From contig NZ_RBAH01000040.1 of NCBI RefSeq assembly GCF_003626695.1, positions 1 to 56,813 of the forward strand: a stretch of DNA of 56,813 nt, in the 5' to 3' direction. The notes beneath the pieces are model-generated. The model searched no databases. It was not told the origin of the DNA and saw only the letters and a list, made by a program, of their open reading frames with translations. Numbering within the stretch: position 1 is the stretch's first letter; each line of letters opens with the position of its first letter. Source of the stretch: Paenibacillus ginsengarvi (GTDB lineage: Bacteria; Bacillota; Bacilli; Paenibacillales; NBRC-103111). Positions 49,065 to 56,813 of this stretch are shown in pieces. The position numbers and the translations under genes are program-made.

Positions 49065-50852
49065 TTACGGTTGTACGGCGCCGAATGCCGCGCCGCCCAC
49101 TTGCGTATCGGAGGAAGCCCGCTCTCCCGTTTGCAGCCGGTACATTTTGTAATACCGACCTTCGAGCGCCATCAGCTCCTCGTGATTGCCCCGTTCGACG
49201 ATCTCGCCGCGATGCAGCACGAGTATCTGATCGGCCCCACGAATCGTGGACAGCCTGTGCGCGATGACCAGCGTTGTCCGCCCTTCACTGACAACCTTGA
49301 GCGCTCGCTGGATGAGTCCTTCCGTCTCGCTGTCGATGTTCGCCGTCGCCTCGTCCAAAATCAGAATCGATGGATCAAACGCAAGCGCCCTGGCGAAGGA
49401 AATGAGCTGCCGCTGACCGGATGACAGTGTGCTCCCCCGTTCGATCACCGGCTCGTCATAGCCGCCCGGCAATTGCTCGACGAACGGCGCCGCCCCGACG
49501 TCCTTCAGCGCCTGCTTCACCTGCTCCAGCGAGATGTTCGGGTTATACAGACTCACATTGAATTTGATGTCGCCTGCAAACAGATAAGGGTCCTGCAGCA
49601 CGATGCCCATATGCTTACGTAGCGCCTGCTTGGACATCGCCGAAATATCGCGGCCGTCGATGGTGATAGCGCCCTCGTGCGGCTCGTAAAAGCCGAGCAG
49701 CAGGTTCATGATCGAGCTTTTGCCCGATCCGGTATGCCCGACAAGCGCCACCGTCTCCCCTTTGCGGGCTTCGAACGAAATCCGCTTCAGCACCGGCTCC
49801 CCTTCCTTGTACGCGAACGTGACGTTATCGAACTTCACCTTTCCTTCCGGCCGGCGCGCCCCGTCCACCTTCTCTACTTCCGCGCCGTCGATATCCATAA
49901 TCGCGAACACCTTATCGGCGGATACGAAAGCGCGCTGCGCATTCGTAAGCTGATCGAAAATGCCGATGATCGGCTGGAAAATACGGCCCAAATAATCGAT
50001 GAAGGCGTAAAAAACGCCGAACGAAATCGCCGATTGCAGCGACTCGCGGCCGAAATACCAGACGACCGCCGCCGTCACAAGACTGCCGATCGTTCCGACA
50101 ATGTTGCGGGAGGAGAGCGAAAACACGCGAAACTGCTTGACCTGATTCACATACCGATCCTCGTTCAGCACCTCGAACTCCTGGATCGTCTTCTTCTCCC
50201 GGCGGAACGCCTGAATGATCGGCATGACGGCGATCGACTCGTTAATCATCGCGTTCATGTCGCTGAGGCGGGCGCGCATGATGGAGATATAGCCCTTCGA
50301 ATATTTCAGATGAACGACCATGATGAGCGCGAACAGCGGCGGCAGCAGCAGGCAGAACAGCGCAAGCCGGACGTCAAGAATGAACAAGGCGACGAAGATG
50401 CCCGTAAGCTGTACGAAGCTGACGACAAAGGTCGCCATAAAGCTCATGAACAAGTCTCGCACCGCTTCCGTATCGTTGGCGATCCGGGACACGACCTGCC
50501 CGATCGGCGTATTGTCGAAGTAGCGCAGCGGAATGCGGTGAATATGCCGCATGAGGTCCATCCGGATGTTCTGAATAATCCGCAGCGCCGTCGATTGCAG
50601 CATGTACGACTGCGTGAAGTTGCCGAGCCCGGCGACCGCAAGCAGCGCCATGTAAAGCGCGATAAGCCCGAGCACGGCGCCCAGATCGCCCGCATCCGCG
50701 GACAGATGCCGGTCGATGATCGTTTTCGTAATGTACGGCCCGCCCAGCTCGGCGACGACCGCGCAGACCAGAATTAGCAGCGCGCCGATGATTTTGAATT
50801 TATACGCTAGCGCATACGCGAGAAGTCTTCTCGTCGTTGATGGCTTGGACAT
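49065..50852 (-). CDS. yheH: Heterodimeric ABC exporter subunit (YheH/BmrD-like)
   Basis: Half-transporter of 595 aa: six membrane helices in about residues 1-320 and an ATPase domain with Walker A GHTGSGKSS, signature LSSGQ, Walker B LILDEAT (catalytic Glu present). Sequence agrees with Bacillus YheH/BmrD, which pairs with YheI/BmrC to export drugs and affect sporulation kinase signalling. It follows its partner by 12 nt. The signature motif deviates from LSGGQ, giving the consensus/degenerate site asymmetry of heterodimers. ATG start. Confidence 0.9.
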   Translation of the reverse strand: MSKPSTTRRLLAYALAYKFKIIGALLILVCAVVAELGGPYITKTIIDRHLSADAGDLGAVLGLIALYMALLAVAGLGNFTQSYMLQSTALRIIQNIRMDLMRHIHRIPLRYFDNTPIGQVVSRIANDTEAVRDLFMSFMATFVVSFVQLTGIFVALFILDVRLALFCLLLPPLFALIMVVHLKYSKGYISIMRARLSDMNAMINESIAVMPIIQAFRREKKTIQEFEVLNEDRYVNQVKQFRVFSLSSRNIVGTIGSLVTAAVVWYFGRESLQSAISFGVFYAFIDYLGRIFQPIIGIFDQLTNAQRAFVSADKVFAIMDIDGAEVEKVDGARRPEGKVKFDNVTFAYKEGEPVLKRISFEARKGETVALVGHTGSGKSSIMNLLLGFYEPHEGAITIDGRDISAMSKQALRKHMGIVLQDPYLFAGDIKFNVSLYNPNISLEQVKQALKDVGAAPFVEQLPGGYDEPVIERGSTLSSGQRQLISFARALAFDPSILILDEATANIDSETEGLIQRALKVVSEGRTTLVIAHRLSTIRGADQILVLHRGEIVERGNHEELMALEGRYYKMYRLQTGERASSDTQVGGAAFGAVQP

Positions 50853-50864
50853 AACAGGCTCCTT

Positions 50865-52607
50865 TCATTGTTCCAGGCTCGCTTCCATCTGCTGGCGCTC
50901 CCACTGCTCCTTGTACCAGCCGCCGTGCAGCATCAGCTCGTCATGCGTGCCTTCCTCCACGATCCGCCCCTCGTCCAGCACGATGATCCAGTTCGCATGG
51001 CTAACGGCGGACAGGCGGTGCGTGGCGATCAGCGTCGTCCTGCCTGCGCGCTGGCGGCGAATATGGTGCAAAATCCGGCTTTCCGTCCTGGCGTCGACGG
51101 CGGATAAGCAGTCGTCGAGCAGCAAGATTTCCGAGTCAACCAGCAGCGCCCGGGCGATCGCAAGACGCTGCTTCTGTCCGCCGGACAGCATGACGCCCTT
51201 CTCGCCGATAATCGTGCCGAACCCTTCCGGCATTTGGGCGATATCGTCCGTGAAAAACGCCATCTCCACCGCCGCGGCGATCTCCTCATCCGTCGCATCC
51301 GGCTTGCCGAGGGCGATATTGTCGCGGATCGATTTGGACAGCAGCAGATGCTCCTGCGGCACGTAAGCGACCCACCGCTTCATCTGCTCCAGCGTGATAT
51401 GCTCTACGCCCGTATCCGCGATGAGAAGCCGATCCGGCTGCACCGGATACTGCCTGAGCAGCTGTTTCAGCAGCGTGCTTTTGCCGCTGCCCGTGCGTCC
51501 GACGATGCCGAGCGTCTCTCCACGCTCCAGCGTAAACGAAATGTCGTTCAGGCTCGGCTGCGTCGCGGCCGGATAGGAGAAGCTCAGCTTGCGCATTTCG
51601 ATGCGGGTCGGGACGTCCACCTGTACGGGGGAATCCGTATCCGGCACGTCCTCCTTCTCGCTGAGGGCGGTATCTAGCCGATCCGAGGAAGCGCTCCCGC
51701 GCTGGAGCACATTGATGAACTCGCCGAACGAAATCATCGGCCAGATGAGCATGCCGAGATATATGTTGAACGAAATGAGCTGCCCGAGCGTAATTTCATG
51801 CTGAAATACGAGATAGGAGCCGTAGCCCATGCCGATCGAATAGCTGACGCCGACGATCAGCGAGATAAGCGGCTGGAACAGCGCGTTAACGAGCGCTACC
51901 CGCCTGTTTTTATGCATCACGTCTGTCGTAACGCCGCGGAAGGCGGTCAAATCGTGCTCCTCCTGCACATAGGAGCGGATGACGCGGATACCGGAAATCG
52001 CTTCGAGCGCGTGATCGTTCATTTTGCCGAACGACGCCTGCGCCTCCATAAACCGCGACCGCACCTTCTTGCCCAGCTTGCTGATGACGACGGCTAGAAA
52101 CGGCAGCGGCACGAGCGCCGCCAGCATTAATTTGAAGCTGATCGATGCAATCATCGTAACGATCACGACGGACGCCCCCACGAGCGTGTTGACAAGGGTC
52201 ATAACGCCATAACCGGCCGTATTCCCGATAGCCAGTATGTCGTTCGTCGCAAGCGCCATCAATTGCCCGGTGCTGTTCCGCTGAAAAAACGCGGACGTCA
52301 TTTTCGTCAAATGGGCGAGCAATTTGCCGCGCAGCAGCTTCTCGACGAGCACGGAATTGCCGAACAGCGTCGTGATCCATACATACACCATCACGTACAT
52401 GAGGAGCGCCAGTCCGACAAGCAGCAGTACGGTCGAGCTTAATTCCGCAGCGCTCAGGTCCCCGCTGCGTATATGGTCCACCGTATTGCCGATCAGCTTC
52501 GGCGGCACCGTCGTGAGCAGACTGACGGCCGTCATGAGGCCGATCGCAAGCCCGTAATGGGCCCGCCGGCTTCGAAAAAACCACATTAACCGTCTTACAA
52601 AAGCCAA
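50865..52607 (-). CDS. yheI: Heterodimeric ABC exporter subunit (YheI/BmrC-like)
   Basis: Half-transporter of 580 aa with six membrane helices and an ATPase domain: Walker A GRTGSGKST, signature LSGGQ, Walker B LLLDDCLSAVD, where Asp replaces the catalytic Glu, as in Bacillus YheI/BmrC. The phrase LISFNIYLGMLIWPMISFGE also matches that protein. TTG start with GAGAGGTG seven bases ahead. First gene of a two-gene operon. Unlike the Bacillus operon no BmrB-type leader peptide gene is evident. Substrates probably amphiphilic drugs. Confidence 0.9.
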   Translation of the reverse strand: MAFVRRLMWFFRSRRAHYGLAIGLMTAVSLLTTVPPKLIGNTVDHIRSGDLSAAELSSTVLLLVGLALLMYVMVYVWITTLFGNSVLVEKLLRGKLLAHLTKMTSAFFQRNSTGQLMALATNDILAIGNTAGYGVMTLVNTLVGASVVIVTMIASISFKLMLAALVPLPFLAVVISKLGKKVRSRFMEAQASFGKMNDHALEAISGIRVIRSYVQEEHDLTAFRGVTTDVMHKNRRVALVNALFQPLISLIVGVSYSIGMGYGSYLVFQHEITLGQLISFNIYLGMLIWPMISFGEFINVLQRGSASSDRLDTALSEKEDVPDTDSPVQVDVPTRIEMRKLSFSYPAATQPSLNDISFTLERGETLGIVGRTGSGKSTLLKQLLRQYPVQPDRLLIADTGVEHITLEQMKRWVAYVPQEHLLLSKSIRDNIALGKPDATDEEIAAAVEMAFFTDDIAQMPEGFGTIIGEKGVMLSGGQKQRLAIARALLVDSEILLLDDCLSAVDARTESRILHHIRRQRAGRTTLIATHRLSAVSHANWIIVLDEGRIVEEGTHDELMLHGGWYKEQWERQQMEASLEQ

Positions 52608-52705
52608 AAACGTTCACCTCTCCCCGTAGGTATAACCGTTACATTTTCACATGGATAAATCCTCGCCGAACAGTTCCCGATTCCAGAATCAGGAATCGCC
52701 TTTCC

Positions 52706-52711
52706 ATTATA
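52706..52711 (-). promoter_or_regulatory. Extended -10 of the yheI-yheH promoter
   Basis: Minus-strand TGTGC-TATAAT: consensus -10 with a TG extension; no good -35 is seen. Confidence 0.6.
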
Positions 52712-52935
52712 GCACATACGTTCGCTTCTTGGCTTCTCCAAAGTTTGGTTTTAGTCAATCTCTCCCTCCATTTGCACGCCTTTTCGTGTATGATGGGGAT
52801 ACAAGTACGGCATAGGTAGCCGAGTCCGACCTGTTCGCCGGGCCGCCACCGGGCGAAAGTGGTTTCCTGGCGCGAAGCGCTCTCTAGAACGGGGAGCCGC
52901 GGCTGCTCGCAGGGATGGTTGTATCCGGCACTTAC

Positions 52936-52963
52936 ACTCCGGGCGTTTCGGCCTGGAGTTTTT
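52936..52963 (+). terminator. Attenuator-like terminator in the ABC exporter leader
   Basis: Stem ACTCCGGGC/GCCTGGAGT (one G-U) with a six-base loop and five T residues, 39 nt before the exporter start codon. No plus-strand gene precedes it. Confidence 0.7.
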
Positions 52964-53002
52964 CGCCTGTGGCAAAGCTTTTGTTTGGAAAAGGGGAAAC
53001 TT

Positions 53003-54748
53003 ATGGAACAAAACAAATCGATATCGATCACCTGGCTATTCCGCTACATCGCGCCCGTCAAAGGGCGGATGCTGCTGCTTCTGCTGCTGCTGCTCGTCAC
53101 GACCGTGCTTCAGCTGCTTAATCCGCAAATCGTGAAACGGTTCATCGATACGGCGGCGGAGCAAGGAGCCGTCTCCGGTCTGCTTGGGCTGGCGGGAGTG
53201 TTCCTCGTCGTCTCCGTCCTGAACCAGCTGATTGCGGTAGCGCTCAGCTATCTCGGCAACGACGTGGCATGGCGGGCTACGAACCGGCTTCGCGCCGACC
53301 TGATGGGGCACTGCCTCCGTCTCGACATGCGCTTCCACAATTTGAAGACGCCGGGCGAAATGATCGAGCGGATCGACGGCGACGTCACCGGCATGTCTAA
53401 CTTTTTCGCTATGTTTATCGTGCAGATCGTCGGCAGCTTCATTTTGCTGACCGGCATTCTCGGCTTCATGTTCGCCTATAACTGGCCGATCGCCCTAGTC
53501 ATGGCGGTGTTTACGCTGTTCTCCATCGGCGCGATGACGGTTATCCGCAATATGGGCGTCTCCTCTTCGCAGAAGGAACGGGAAGCGAGCGCCCGCATGT
53601 ACGGTCTTATCGAGGAGCGGATTGCGGGCATCGAGGACGTGCAGACGAGCGGTGCCGTGCCTTACGTCATGAACCGGTTTCAACGGGCGATGCGAACCGT
53701 CTTCCAAAGAGGGCGCAGGGCGTGGATGATGCGCGTCGTTCCGTGGAACACGACGGTCGTCCTGTTCACCTTCGGAATGACGGCCGTGCTGATGCTCGGC
53801 GTTTACAACTATTTGAGCGGCGAAGTAACGCTCGGGGCGCTGTTCCTCATCTTTCAATATACGCAAATGCTGAACGATCCCATCGAGCAGCTCGGCAACC
53901 AGATGCAGGAGTTCCAGAAAGCCAAGTCCGGCATGCGCCGCTGCCGGGAGATTTTGTCCAGGGAGAGCGAAATTGCCGAGGGAGCCGGCGATACACTGCC
54001 GGACGGGGCGCTCGGAGTCCAGTTCGAGCATGTGCACTTCAGCTACAATCCGGATAAACAAGTGCTGCACGATATTCATTTCGCGCTTGCGCCCGGCGAG
54101 CAGCTCGGCATCGTCGGCCGTACCGGCAGCGGCAAATCGAGCATCAGCCGGCTGCTGCTGCGCCTGTACAACTTGAGCGGCGGCGTCATCCGGGTCGGCG
54201 GCGTCGACATCCGCGAGCTGCGGCTCGAGGCGCTGTACCGCCGGGTCGGCATGGTGACGCAGGACGTGCAGCTGTTCGACGGAACGCTGCGGGACAATCT
54301 GACGCTGTTCGATCCCGGCGTGACCGACCGCGACATAACCGAGACGATCGGACGGCTCGGGCTGAAGCCTTGGGTTGACGGCCTGCCGCAAGGACTGGAT
54401 ACGCATCTCGCCGCCGGAGGCGCCTCGCTCTCCGCAGGAGAGGCGCAGCTGTTTGCGCTGACCCGCGTCTTTCTGACCAAGCCAAGTCTGGTCATTCTCG
54501 ACGAGCCGTCGTCCCGGCTCGATGCGGCTACGGAATCCACGCTTCATGCCGCCGTCGATCAGCTGATGGAGCGCTGCACGGGCATCATCATCGCCCATCG
54601 CCTGGCGACGCTCGAGAGGGTGGACAAAATTATGGTGCTGGATGACGGGCGCATTGCCGAATTCGGGGAAAGAGAGCGGCTCGCGCGCGACCCGTCTTCC
54701 CGTTACGCCCAATTGCTTCGCACGAACAGACAGGAGGAACTCGCATGA
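53003..54748 (+). CDS. Heterodimeric ABC exporter subunit, first of pair
   Basis: 581-aa half-transporter: six membrane helices (about residues 18-310), then an ATPase domain with Walker A GRTGSGKSS, a degenerate signature LSAGE and Walker B VILDEPS with the catalytic Glu. The frame opens 48 codons earlier within the structured leader, but AAAAGGGG before the ATG marks the start. Its stop overlaps the next ABC gene (ATGA). It resembles multidrug or lipid exporters of the ABCB type; the closest named homologue is not clear. Regulated probably by the leader terminator. Confidence 0.88.
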   Translation: MEQNKSISITWLFRYIAPVKGRMLLLLLLLLVTTVLQLLNPQIVKRFIDTAAEQGAVSGLLGLAGVFLVVSVLNQLIAVALSYLGNDVAWRATNRLRADLMGHCLRLDMRFHNLKTPGEMIERIDGDVTGMSNFFAMFIVQIVGSFILLTGILGFMFAYNWPIALVMAVFTLFSIGAMTVIRNMGVSSSQKEREASARMYGLIEERIAGIEDVQTSGAVPYVMNRFQRAMRTVFQRGRRAWMMRVVPWNTTVVLFTFGMTAVLMLGVYNYLSGEVTLGALFLIFQYTQMLNDPIEQLGNQMQEFQKAKSGMRRCREILSRESEIAEGAGDTLPDGALGVQFEHVHFSYNPDKQVLHDIHFALAPGEQLGIVGRTGSGKSSISRLLLRLYNLSGGVIRVGGVDIRELRLEALYRRVGMVTQDVQLFDGTLRDNLTLFDPGVTDRDITETIGRLGLKPWVDGLPQGLDTHLAAGGASLSAGEAQLFALTRVFLTKPSLVILDEPSSRLDAATESTLHAAVDQLMERCTGIIIAHRLATLERVDKIMVLDDGRIAEFGERERLARDPSSRYAQLLRTNRQEELA

Positions 54749-56562
54749 CCGTCGGCCGTTTTATAAGGGAAATGGTGCGTTTCCGTCCTACGTTATTTAT
54801 TGTCAACGGCCTGCTGTGGGGTGTGTTCCACTCGATTCCGCTTCTTATCGGCCTTGGGATGCAGTGGTTTTTCGACCGTGCGACGGGCGGCTCGCAAAAT
54901 TACTTATGGCTCGCCGCCCCGCTGGCGTTCGTGGCGCTCGTCCGACTGACGCGCGTCGGTGTCTTTTTCGTCGCCTTCTTCGAATGGGTAACGTACATTT
55001 ACCACATGCAGGCGATACTGCGCACGAACATGCTGGCGGGCATCATGCGCTGGCCCGGCCGCAACACGCCGGCATCGCCCGGAGAGGCGATGACCCGCTT
55101 CCGCGAAGACGTGGACGAAGTGGTCGAGTACGTCGAATCGTGGGTCGACTTCTGGGGGCGGCTTATATTCGCCGTCGTCGCCGTGGCGATTATGGCCTCG
55201 GTCAACTGGCAGGTGACCGCGGTCGCGATCGTCCCGCTGATCGCCGTGACGCTGCTCAACAATTTGTCGGGCAACCGGGCCAGGCTGTACAGCCGGCTCA
55301 ACCGCGAAGCGACGGGTCGCATTACCGGCTTCATCGCCGAAACGTTCGGCGCCGTTCAGGCGGTCAAGCTCGGACAGGCGGAGGATCACGTGTTGAAACG
55401 GTTCGTCAAGCTGAACGAGGACCGCAGAAAAGCCGCGCTTCAGGACAATTTGTTCAAGCAATGGATGCGGTCGCTCAATCAGCACGTGCTGAACATTTGC
55501 ACCGGACTTATTCTGCTTATGTGCGCTTCGGAGATGCGCGCCGGCCGATTCACGGTCGGGGACTTCGCGCTGTTCACATCATACCTGAGCATGTTCGCGA
55601 ACAGCATCGCCCTGTTCGGCTACATGGTGTTCCAGCATAAACGGCTGCGCGTCGCGCTTGACAGGATGCGCGTCTTGTTCCGTCCAGGCGAGGAGGACCG
55701 CGTGATCGAGCACCGCGACATTCATCTGTACGACGATCCGCCGGAAGTGCCGATCCCCGTGAAGACGGACGAAGAGCGGCTGCACCGTCTGGAGGTGAAA
55801 CGCCTCTCGTATACGTACCCGGATTCGGAGAACGGCATCGCGGACATCAGCTTCTCCATCGAGCGGGGCAAATTTCTCGTCATTACCGGACGAATCGGTT
55901 CCGGGAAGTCGACGCTCGTGCGGACGCTGCTCGGACTGCTGCCGAAGTCGGGCGGAACGATTTGCTGGAACGGCAGGACGGTAGACGATCCGGCGACCTT
56001 CCTCATACCGCCCAAAGCGGCTTATACGCCCCAGGTACCGCGGCTGTTCAGCGACCCGCTGCGGGACAACATCGTGCTCGGCAGCCGGGAAACGCCGGCA
56101 TCGCTCGAACGCGCGGTTCGGCTGTCAGTGATGGAGAAGGATCTGCACGATCTGGAAAAAGGGCTCGATACGTTCGTCGGCCCGAGGGGCGTCATGCTGT
56201 CCGGCGGCCAAATCCAACGCGCCGCCACCGCCCGCATGATGAAAACGGAGGCCGATCTGCTGTTGTTCGACGATTTATCCAGCGCGCTCGATGTGCATAC
56301 GGAGAAGCTCGTCTGGGAGCGGCTGTTCACCGAGCGGGATGTCACCTGTATCGCCGTCTCCCACCGCCGCGCTGCGCTTGCGCGGGCCGATCACATCATC
56401 GTGCTGAAGGACGGCCGGATCGAAGCCGAGGGAACGCTGAACGAGCTGCTCGCGACCTGCACGGAAATGCAGCTGCTGTGGCAAGGGGAAGCGACCTCCG
56501 GCGATGAGGAAACGGAAGCTAAGGCGGGAGAGCCCGCAGCGGAAAGCCGCCTGCACGTCTAA
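54745..56562 (+). CDS. Heterodimeric ABC exporter subunit, second of pair
   Basis: 605-aa half-transporter. Six hydrophobic segments up to about residue 300; ATPase domain with Walker A GRIGSGKST, intact signature LSGGQ and Walker B LLLFDDLSS in which Asp stands for the catalytic Glu. The complement of defects with its partner (degenerate signature there, degenerate Walker B here) is the usual sign of an obligate heterodimer with one hydrolytic site. The start overlaps the partner stop by 4 nt. The acidic tail after residue 580 is unusual but not informative. Confidence 0.88.
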   Translation: MTVGRFIREMVRFRPTLFIVNGLLWGVFHSIPLLIGLGMQWFFDRATGGSQNYLWLAAPLAFVALVRLTRVGVFFVAFFEWVTYIYHMQAILRTNMLAGIMRWPGRNTPASPGEAMTRFREDVDEVVEYVESWVDFWGRLIFAVVAVAIMASVNWQVTAVAIVPLIAVTLLNNLSGNRARLYSRLNREATGRITGFIAETFGAVQAVKLGQAEDHVLKRFVKLNEDRRKAALQDNLFKQWMRSLNQHVLNICTGLILLMCASEMRAGRFTVGDFALFTSYLSMFANSIALFGYMVFQHKRLRVALDRMRVLFRPGEEDRVIEHRDIHLYDDPPEVPIPVKTDEERLHRLEVKRLSYTYPDSENGIADISFSIERGKFLVITGRIGSGKSTLVRTLLGLLPKSGGTICWNGRTVDDPATFLIPPKAAYTPQVPRLFSDPLRDNIVLGSRETPASLERAVRLSVMEKDLHDLEKGLDTFVGPRGVMLSGGQIQRAATARMMKTEADLLLFDDLSSALDVHTEKLVWERLFTERDVTCIAVSHRRAALARADHIIVLKDGRIEAEGTLNELLATCTEMQLLWQGEATSGDEETEAKAGEPAAESRLHV

Positions 56563-56813
56563 GGCGGAGCAGAGTTACGATGGCGTGATTCGTATGTTGC
56601 CACGTGCGGATATTTACAAGTAGCAGTCTTTAGGGCCTGCTATCCCCCTTTAAAATAGCGGATTTGGTAAAATAAAGTATGTTTAAGCCACTAGCGTTGC
56701 AAAGACTCTATCACACTATGTCAGGTCGTGCTGAATTGAGGAAAAATTCATTTCATTACTTTATTTTACATTAACTTTTTCCGGGAATCCGCCAAAAAGG
56801 ACAACTCCAACAT
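56563..56813. other. Right edge, no gene seen
   Basis: About 250 AT-richer bases after the ABC operon, with no supported frame, hairpin terminator or RNA. Confidence 0.4.

Larger units (their letters stand above)
52608..53002. other. Divergent control region of the two ABC exporter operons
   Basis: About 395 bases. Left part: promoter and a GATTCC/GGAATC hairpin for yheI (minus). Right part (from about 52800): GC-rich, structured leader of the plus-strand exporter with alternative hairpins and a terminator. Confidence 0.6.

Noticed and set aside
49677..50777. Plus-strand open frame of 366 codons
   Set aside because: Antisense to yheH, very rich in Arg, Asp and His with no motif; a shadow frame.
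52639..52704. BmrB-like leader peptide for yheI-yheH
   Set aside because: The candidate 22-codon frame begins with the ATG that overlaps the TATAAT -10 box, so it would not be transcribed from that promoter.

Overview
The window looks like a chromosomal segment of a spore-forming Bacillota of the Paenibacillaceae (Paenibacillus/Cohnella-like). The signs are AGGAGG-type ribosome binding sites, frequent GTG/TTG starts, a SAM-I (S-box) riboswitch, a gerA-type germination operon with a sigma-G promoter, a futalosine-pathway menaquinone gene, lone sugar-type solute-binding lipoproteins and GntR or sigma factors fused to solute-binding domains. No rRNA, tRNA, CRISPR array, phage or intact insertion sequence was seen. 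All assignments come from reading the sequence; no database search was possible.

Layout. 0.2-6 kb (minus): mqnC, a lone solute-binding lipoprotein, a D-2-hydroxyacid dehydrogenase and a GntR regulator with a solute-binding domain. 6.3-8.8 kb (minus): S-box-controlled metA-metI. 9-13 kb (plus): gerA-gerB-gerC. 13.2-17.4 kb: corA with a structured leader, an HRDC/HTH protein, a DUF3055-like protein, a MarR regulator and a small acidic protein. 17.5-20.5 kb (minus): PAP2 phosphatase, UgtP-like glucosyltransferase and MFS carrier, resembling a ypfP-ltaA glycolipid cassette. 20.7-26.2 kb: GNAT, YpcP-type exonuclease, esterase, PhyH dioxygenase divergent from an AraC regulator, signal peptidase I and a small protein. 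26.5-31.8 kb: AraC plus two FAD oxidoreductases, divergent from a second lone solute-binding lipoprotein. 31.9-36.8 kb (minus): zinc-ribbon protein, GNAT, APH-type kinase, an ECF sigma factor fused to a solute-binding domain, and GNAT. 36.9-40.9 kb (minus): cupin, HIT, unknown, double-GNAT and MTHFR-like genes in one run. 41-44.8 kb: phosphodiesterase, secreted stalk/propeller protein and Gfo/Idh/MocA oxidoreductase. 45-47.8 kb (minus): a second GntR/solute-binding regulator in an operon with a third lone solute-binding lipoprotein. 48-48.8 kb: Fur-controlled hmoA and a DUF2277 gene. 49-56.6 kb: two heterodimeric ABC exporters (yheI-yheH/bmrCD type, and an unnamed pair) transcribed divergently.

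The most unusual content is a set of three cytoplasmic regulators (two GntR, one ECF sigma) whose sensor part is a whole ABC-type, MalE-like solute-binding domain, together with three solute-binding lipoproteins that have no permease genes beside them. The ECF sigma/solute-binding fusion is the best candidate here for an undescribed signalling device. cre-like sites at the promoters of two lipoproteins and the dehydrogenase suggest that part of this set is under carbon catabolite control.
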